Origin: Clostridiales bacterium | GTDB taxonomy: Bacteria > Bacillota > Clostridia > Saccharofermentanales > Saccharofermentanaceae | NCBI GenBank assembly: GCA_017612755.1 | Contig: JAGAFH010000148.1 | Coordinates: 1-11,982, forward strand | Length of the DNA stretch: 11,982 nt | Reading direction: 5' to 3' | Part shown: positions 7,470 through 11,982 of the stretch, in pieces | How positions within the stretch are numbered: the stretch's first letter is position 1 | How the letters are laid out: each line of letters starts with the position of its first letter | The notes under the pieces: generated by a model | Seen by the model: the letters and a program-made list of their open reading frames with translations, nothing else | What the model was told of the DNA's origin: nothing | Database searches by the model: none | Translations under genes and position numbers: made by a program

Positions 7470-7474
7470 TCCTC
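7470..7474 (-). promoter_or_regulatory. Ribosome binding site deciding the GTG start of the sirtuin gene
   Basis: GAGGA lies 6 bases before GTG 7463 and just after the TAA of the PH-domain gene (7477-7479). No ATG is available near the start of the sirtuin fold, so this site supports GTG initiation. Confidence 0.65.
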
Positions 7475-7476
7475 AC

Positions 7477-7908
7477 TTAAATGGTATCGATGGGATGCTC
7501 AACGCCTTCCATATCAAATGCACCGGCAGCACCAAACATTTCCTTGCCGAGTACTCTCTTCTCATCTCTCTCATCTTCAACGATCTTGCTCAGGACGTTT
7601 CTAACGCGTTCAGAATCCTTGATATTCTTGACCATAAGATTAGGTGTTGACTGATCCGCAGAAACAAGAGTAACTGTTCCAACGCCGAAGATCCTCTGCC
7701 AGAAAGTCCTTGTAAGCTTGATATCAAGGACCCTGTAAAGAAGGAGCGAATCTGAAGTCAGATTGAAAAGTCCTATCTTGGTATAGAACTTATTGTGATC
7801 AAAACTGTATCTAGTGAAAGAGATGGGCATGCCAAGGATGCGCTTTCTGTCTTTCCAGATAATGGGCTCGTTCTCCTCATACTTTGAAAGGTTATCGATC
7901 TTTGCCAT
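7477..7908 (-). CDS. Bacterial PH-domain protein (bPH2 type)
   Basis: A 143-residue protein matching the small bacterial pleckstrin-homology-like family common in Clostridia. The typical run is present: RILGMPISFTRYSF (23-36), LLLYRVLDIKL (55-65), then FWQRIFGVGTVTL (69-81) and MVKNIKDSERVRNVLSKIV (92-110). These give alternating beta strands closed by a C-terminal helix. Unlike many relatives it has no membrane segment, so it is probably soluble. Residues 115-143 form a short tail outside the domain. The molecular role of the family is not established. The start is ATG 7908 with AAGGAG (7916-7921) 7 bases upstream. It is the first gene after a 106-base gap and leads the cluster with the sirtuin, MutS-like protein and LysA. 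Confidence 0.85.
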   Translation of the reverse strand: MAKIDNLSKYEENEPIIWKDRKRILGMPISFTRYSFDHNKFYTKIGLFNLTSDSLLLYRVLDIKLTRTFWQRIFGVGTVTLVSADQSTPNLMVKNIKDSERVRNVLSKIVEDERDEKRVLGKEMFGAAGAFDMEGVEHPIDTI

Positions 7909-7940
7909 AGTACCTCTCCTTATATATTCAATCTTTGATA

Positions 7941-7969
7941 ATTATATATTTATTTTTGATTTCAATCCA
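7941..7969 (-). promoter_or_regulatory. Candidate promoter of the PH-sir2-mutS-like-lysA cluster
   Basis: A perfect TATAAT (7941-7946, minus strand) lies about 32 bases before the PH-protein ATG. At 17 bases upstream the hexamer is TGGATT (7964-7969), a weak -35 with 3 of 6 matches; the better TTGAAA (7960-7965) is only 13 bases away, too short for a standard promoter. The gap is strongly AT-rich compared with the flanking coding DNA. The -10 box and location support a promoter; the -35 assignment is uncertain. Confidence 0.5.
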
Positions 7970-8014
7970 CCCGCATCTTTAAATGGACATATAAATTTAA
8001 CATGACGGTAGCCA

Positions 8015-9913
8015 TTATGACTCTTCGGATACTACGGGTGCACCGGTCCTTTCAGGGTCTAAGATATCGTCAGCATCAAAGAGCCTGGAGTAATCAAGGT
8101 TGACGAGAGAGTCGGGACTTATTATGGCCCTGTCATAATACAGATAGTTATTACCGTAGATATAGTAAGGGTTTGAACCTATGCCGAAAAAGATCCTGAA
8201 ACCGTTTTCCTTCAGGTATTCAGCCTTGGGATCGGTACCGTATATGTAGTTTCCTCCCGGATATACGATCATGTGGACTCCGTCTGTCAGGGAGCCTATC
8301 TGATCCATCCACTTTTCCGTATCGGATACGATCTCATCCATATCCGCATCATATGCATTAATATTGCCATATGTCGATGAAGCGATCTTCCAGCCCGTAT
8401 CCTCAAGCACATCCATTATCTCAGAGACTACTGCTCGGTTGTTCTCGATATCGGTATCCGAGAAATCAACGGAAGGTCTTCCCATGGCGGAAAGAGCAGT
8501 ATTTCTGTCATCCACCTCATCTTCACTTACCACATATCCGAAGCAGGATTCGTATCCGCAGAGGGAAATGACTCCCTTGGCACCATTGTAGGAGAAATCA
8601 TTATGCTCTTCCACAAAAGCGTCAAGTATTCCTATTGCCTCCGCTTCCCTGTCTATATATGTGTCTCCGTTAACGTCCTCATACTCTCCGCAGACCTGGC
8701 CCTGCTCATTGAGCACAAGTCTGGAGCAAAGGCCTTTATTGTACGTATATGCGCTGTAATCCAGGTTTTCGATAACAAGTATCAGGGGCTTTTTGCCTAC
8801 GGGGACCACCAGATCCTGCTCTATGATAAAAGTATCACTGGAAAGATCTGCCAGGGTCTCGGCATCTACGAGAACATAATCGTTTTCGTACAGTTCCTGA
8901 AGCATGTTCGAAAACTCGGTAGTAGTCAGATACAATCCTTTATCGTAACCTACATAGTTGTCGGCATAGATCCTGGTAGTATCTGCCACCAGCTGTCTGA
9001 CGCAGAGGACCTCCACAGAACCCCTGTATACTTCACAGGGCTGGGTATGGGATGTGGCTTCTATAAGATCTGCATTGATCCTTTCGTCATCCGGGAAGAT
9101 GACAGCCATATCCGAGAGCAGGGTCTCAGCGGAATAGAACATGAAACGCTGGAGCATATGCTCTCCCTCCTCCAGCATTGGTTCATACATAACGTCCTTG
9201 ATATCGGTGACCCTGGAGACAGAGAAATCATAGACAAAACCTTCATAATTCTCGGTTACTTCCTGGTATATCTGGACAGCCTTGATATAGTTTCCCTGGT
9301 CATATTCGCTTTCAGCAGTCTGAACGTCTCCCCTGGCCATCTCTATGGTCTCTATCTCTTTAAGAAGCGGAGTTGCGGAAGCAGATATATTGCCGATCCC
9401 GGACATCTGGTCAAAGATAAAGATAACGTCCGGCTTCTCGATAGATCCCAGCAGGAACTCCTCGCAGAGATCTCTGAGCCACCCGGATATCTGGGATGAA
9501 GTCAGCTCCTCCATCTCGTTCATGAAAAGGATATCCTCGGCAGAGAGTTCATATCTTTCCGTCCTCATCAGATACTCGATGGATTCAAGCTTTGTATCCA
9601 CCAGTTCTTCCATCTGGGCCATTACTTCCCTGTCCTGCTCGTACTTGTCGGATTCGGAGGCATCGGCAGCAACTACCCGGTCATGGATGACCCTGTACAT
9701 CTGAAGGGCCTCCTGGTAGTCGCCCCGCTCTATCGCCTGCTGGAATTCAGGGAAAGCCGTCATCTCCCGTTTCAGGTTGATATTGTTGATAAATATCAGT
9801 GACAGGAGAAGTCCCATAAGGAGGACAGCGAGAAGAGCAGAGATCTTATGGCCGGTGACCGGAGTCTCCTTCCCGTTTAATCCCTTATAGATATTCCCGC
9901 CGGATATACTCAT
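8015..9913 (-). CDS. Membrane-anchored TPR plus polysaccharide-deacetylase-fold protein, probably catalytically inactive
   Basis: A 632-residue protein. A single hydrophobic segment at about 24-44 follows a short N-terminus with His22 and Lys23, suggesting an inner-membrane anchor with the bulk outside. Residues 55-290 are helical with at least two TPR-like units, GDYQEALQMYRVI (64-76) and GNYIKAVQIYQEV (208-220). Residues 300-600 resemble the NodB/polysaccharide deacetylase proteins common in Clostridia: TTEFSNMLQELYENDYVLV (331-349), HNDFSYNGAKGVISLCGYE (437-455), TGWKIASSTYGN (506-517). Where active relatives have a DD pair, this has VIEN (380-383), and where they have ASHSYGH it has ASSTYGN, losing both metal histidines; the early FH also reads VR (305-306). 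I infer a binding or scaffold role at the cell surface rather than deacetylation. Start ATG 9913 has GGAGG (9921-9925) 7 bases upstream, 13 bases after the topoisomerase stop, suggesting co-transcription. Confidence 0.8.
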   Translation of the reverse strand: MSISGGNIYKGLNGKETPVTGHKISALLAVLLMGLLLSLIFINNINLKREMTAFPEFQQAIERGDYQEALQMYRVIHDRVVAADASESDKYEQDREVMAQMEELVDTKLESIEYLMRTERYELSAEDILFMNEMEELTSSQISGWLRDLCEEFLLGSIEKPDVIFIFDQMSGIGNISASATPLLKEIETIEMARGDVQTAESEYDQGNYIKAVQIYQEVTENYEGFVYDFSVSRVTDIKDVMYEPMLEEGEHMLQRFMFYSAETLLSDMAVIFPDDERINADLIEATSHTQPCEVYRGSVEVLCVRQLVADTTRIYADNYVGYDKGLYLTTTEFSNMLQELYENDYVLVDAETLADLSSDTFIIEQDLVVPVGKKPLILVIENLDYSAYTYNKGLCSRLVLNEQGQVCGEYEDVNGDTYIDREAEAIGILDAFVEEHNDFSYNGAKGVISLCGYESCFGYVVSEDEVDDRNTALSAMGRPSVDFSDTDIENNRAVVSEIMDVLEDTGWKIASSTYGNINAYDADMDEIVSDTEKWMDQIGSLTDGVHMIVYPGGNYIYGTDPKAEYLKENGFRIFFGIGSNPYYIYGNNYLYYDRAIISPDSLVNLDYSRLFDADDILDPERTGAPVVSEES

Positions 9914-9926
9914 CCCTTATCCTCCG

Positions 9927-11982
9927 TCAGATGTCGTCAAAAAGCTTTATCTGGCGATTCTCAAAAGAATCCTCTTTTATATAATAACCTATAGCAGGTA
10001 TCTTTCTTACCCTGTAGTACTCGGGATCGGTAATGCCTATCTCGGAAAGAGGCGCTATCTCGATAAGGGACGAACCCTTCTTGGAAACAAGGAGCTGAAC
10101 GCCCTGGGTAGTCCTGGTGGTCTTGAAAGGAATAAGGGACGACTTAAATACAACAGCCTTCTTAAGATCAGATCTTGCTACAAGATCAGGATCATCCTCA
10201 TCAGATATCCACAGGAACGAAACAGCCTCCGACTTGTCGGAATAACCGTTGATGAGCTTCTTTCTGTTCTGCTTAGTCTCATAAGCGCTTACTGGGAAAA
10301 GAGCCGCCTTGCCGTTCTTAAATCCGATGAGGATCTTTCCCTTATAATCCGTGGTGACATGCATGAACAGGACCTTCTCTCCCTCTTCCATCTCCAGTTC
10401 GCTGGAAAGGAAGGATCCGAAGTCATTTGACTTATGGTCTGAAAAATCATAGGTCTTGGCCTTGTAGACATTACACTTATCGGAGAAGAAAAGGATCTCC
10501 GATCTGTTCTCCGCCTCGATATCCTGTACGATCTCATCTCCGTCCTTGAGCTTAAGGTCTTCCGTCTTCTTAAGAACGTTCATGGTGACTTTCTTAAGAT
10601 AACCTTCCCTTGTGAGCATAAGGTGGACTCTGTAGTCCTGGATGATCTGGGCAGGCTCGAAGTGCTTGACTGTCTCGTGCATTACGAGCTCTGATCTTCT
10701 CTCCTGGCCGTACTTTTTGGAAACTTCAGCCAGGGCATCAGCGATCATCTTGTCGATCCTTCTGGGCTTGCTTAAGATATCTTCGATATCGGCGATATCC
10801 TTCTCCAGCTTCTCCCTGTCGGCGATCCTGTTGATGATATACTGCTTATTGATATTGCGGAGCTTGATCTCGGCTACGTATTCCGCCTGGATCTTATCGA
10901 TGCCGAAGCCCTTCATCAGGTTGGGAACAACATCTTCCTCAAGTTCCGTATTCCTGATTATCTTTATGGCCTTGTCTATATCGAGAAGGATCTTCTCAAG
11001 ACCTTCCAGAAGGTGGAGCCTGTCCTTTTTCTTCTTAAGGTCAAAGCTGAGTTCTCTTGAAAGGCATCCCCTTCTCCAGTTGAGCCATTCCTCGATTATC
11101 TCTCTTACGCCCAGGACCCTGGGATTTCCGTTTATGAGGATATTGAAGTTACAGGAGAATGTATCCTGGAGCTTTGTAAAGCGGAAGAGTTTTGTCATCA
11201 GGGCTTCATGGTCGGTACCCCTCTTGCAGTCGATGGTGATCTTAAGACCGTCCAGGTCCGTCTCATCCCTGTTGTCGGTGATCTCTTTAGCCTTACCCTG
11301 CTTGACCACGTCGGCGATGTTGTCGATGATGGCATCGGAACTGGTGGAATAAGGTATCTCCGTTATCTCGATAAGGTTGTTCTTCTTATCCACATTATAC
11401 TTGGATCTTACTAAGATAGATCCCTTACCAGTCTCATATATGGACTGCATCTGCTCCCTGTCATATAAGATCTGTCCGCCGCCGGAAAAATCAGGAGCAG
11501 GCATATATTCAAGAAGGTCGCACTCCTTATCCTTGAGATAAGCGATAGTGGCATCGCAGACCTCCTTAATGTTAAAGGAACAGATATTGGAGGCCATACC
11601 TACGGCAATACCCTGGTTGGCATTGACCAGGACCGAGGGGAATGTGGCAGGAAGAAGTACCGGCTCCTTAAGGGTGCCGTCATAATTATCCACCATATCC
11701 ACAGCATCTTTGTCGATGCCCTTAAAGAGCTCCTCACAGAGTTTTTCGAGCCTTACTTCCGTATATCGGGGAGCGGCGCACTGCATATCCCTGGAATACT
11801 GCTTACCGAAGTTACCCTTTGAATCCACATAAGGATGTAGAAGGGCTCCGTTACCCCTTGTAAGTCTGACCATGGTATCGTAGATAGCCTGGTCGCCGTG
11901 GGGGTTGAGCTTCATGGTCTGGCCTACCACGTTGGCTGACTTGGTCCTGTTTCCCGTAAGAAGTCCCATCTTATACATGGTA
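9927..11982 (-). CDS. parC: Type IIA DNA topoisomerase subunit A (ParC/GyrA family, ParC-like), 5' end outside window
   Basis: The frame is open to the right edge and the first Met in view (11978) is internal: the family's YTMYKMGLLTG helix begins at the boundary, so about 50 N-terminal residues lie outside. Numbering from that Met, the DNA-gate motif is NPHGDQAIYDT (25-35) and the catalytic tyrosine is Tyr72 in AAPRYTEVRL, which attaches to DNA during strand passage. The tower region and the IPYSTSS / DNRDETDLDGL segment (208-244) follow, then coiled coil (about 305-430) and a beta-propeller-like C-terminal region (about 445-683). The GyrA box (QRRGGKG) is not present; RTTQGVQLL (622-630) lies in a comparable C-terminal region. 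Absence of the box and a total length near 735 favour topoisomerase IV, a decatenase, over gyrase, but the assignment is not certain without the B-subunit partner. The stop is TGA 9927-9929. Confidence 0.92.
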   Translation of the reverse strand, partial: TMYKMGLLTGNRTKSANVVGQTMKLNPHGDQAIYDTMVRLTRGNGALLHPYVDSKGNFGKQYSRDMQCAAPRYTEVRLEKLCEELFKGIDKDAVDMVDNYDGTLKEPVLLPATFPSVLVNANQGIAVGMASNICSFNIKEVCDATIAYLKDKECDLLEYMPAPDFSGGGQILYDREQMQSIYETGKGSILVRSKYNVDKKNNLIEITEIPYSTSSDAIIDNIADVVKQGKAKEITDNRDETDLDGLKITIDCKRGTDHEALMTKLFRFTKLQDTFSCNFNILINGNPRVLGVREIIEEWLNWRRGCLSRELSFDLKKKKDRLHLLEGLEKILLDIDKAIKIIRNTELEEDVVPNLMKGFGIDKIQAEYVAEIKLRNINKQYIINRIADREKLEKDIADIEDILSKPRRIDKMIADALAEVSKKYGQERRSELVMHETVKHFEPAQIIQDYRVHLMLTREGYLKKVTMNVLKKTEDLKLKDGDEIVQDIEAENRSEILFFSDKCNVYKAKTYDFSDHKSNDFGSFLSSELEMEEGEKVLFMHVTTDYKGKILIGFKNGKAALFPVSAYETKQNRKKLINGYSDKSEAVSFLWISDEDDPDLVARSDLKKAVVFKSSLIPFKTTRTTQGVQLLVSKKGSSLIEIAPLSEIGITDPEYYRVRKIPAIGYYIKEDSFENRQIKLFDDI

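Noticed and set aside
7995..8014. Possible terminator after the deacetylase-fold gene
   Set aside because: Only a stem of about 5 pairs with one wobble (ATGGC / GTCAT around TACC) can be drawn and no clean T-tract follows, so it does not meet the standard for an intrinsic terminator.
8603..9499. Plus-strand open frame of 298 codons opposite the deacetylase-fold gene
   Set aside because: It lies wholly antisense to a well-supported gene with family motifs, has no ribosome binding site I could see, and its translation resembles no protein I know. It is a shadow of the minus-strand codon pattern.
11976..11978. ATG 11978 as the true start of the topoisomerase gene
   Set aside because: The codon before it continues the family sequence, the conserved N-terminal DNA-gate helices would be missing, and no ribosome binding site can be seen in the 4 remaining bases. 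The gene simply runs off the window.

Overview
This window looks like chromosomal DNA from a low-to-mid GC clostridial Firmicute, most likely Lachnospiraceae or a close relative. That rests on overall family resemblance (a ParC-like topoisomerase without a GyrA box, the bacterial PH-domain protein, the TPR plus polysaccharide-deacetylase-fold protein, strong GGAGG-type ribosome binding sites), not on a marker gene. All nine genes lie on the minus strand, so transcription runs from high to low coordinates. No RNA gene, insertion sequence, CRISPR array or long non-coding stretch is visible. The only gaps above 20 bases are 7909-8014 and 3438-3529, and each carries a candidate promoter.

Layout in transcription order. 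(1) 11982-9927: type IIA topoisomerase A subunit, ParC-like, with its 5' end outside the window. (2) 9913-8015: membrane-anchored protein with TPR-like helices and a polysaccharide-deacetylase-like domain whose expected catalytic and metal residues appear replaced. (3) After a 106-base gap, a tight cluster: a bacterial PH-domain protein (7908-7477), a Sir2 NAD-dependent deacylase (7463-6591, GTG start), a membrane-anchored MutS-family ATPase (6587-4791, GTG start) and LysA, diaminopimelate decarboxylase (4780-3530). Gaps inside this cluster are 3 to 13 bases and the ribosome binding sites overlap or abut upstream stop codons, which points to translational coupling. (4) After a 92-base AT-rich gap, a second cluster: an unusual protein kinase with an extra N-terminal domain (3437-1662), a TerY-like von Willebrand A protein (1643-921) and a PP2C phosphatase (906 to the left edge, open).

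The most interesting part is the last cluster. A kinase of the GDxxxxN / DxDS type, a vWA protein with an intact MIDAS and a PP2C phosphatase form a reversible-phosphorylation triad like the one described next to tellurium-resistance (Ter) genes. Here it stands without any ter gene in view, next to housekeeping genes. The kinase has a roughly 150-residue N-terminal domain faintly reminiscent of a PIN fold, a Pro/Ser-rich tail, and a start codon with no Shine-Dalgarno and a -10-like box almost on top of it, suggesting a leaderless message. Other points to check are the apparently dead deacetylase-fold protein, a Gln at the quinolone-determining serine position of the topoisomerase, and the membrane-anchored MutS relative.
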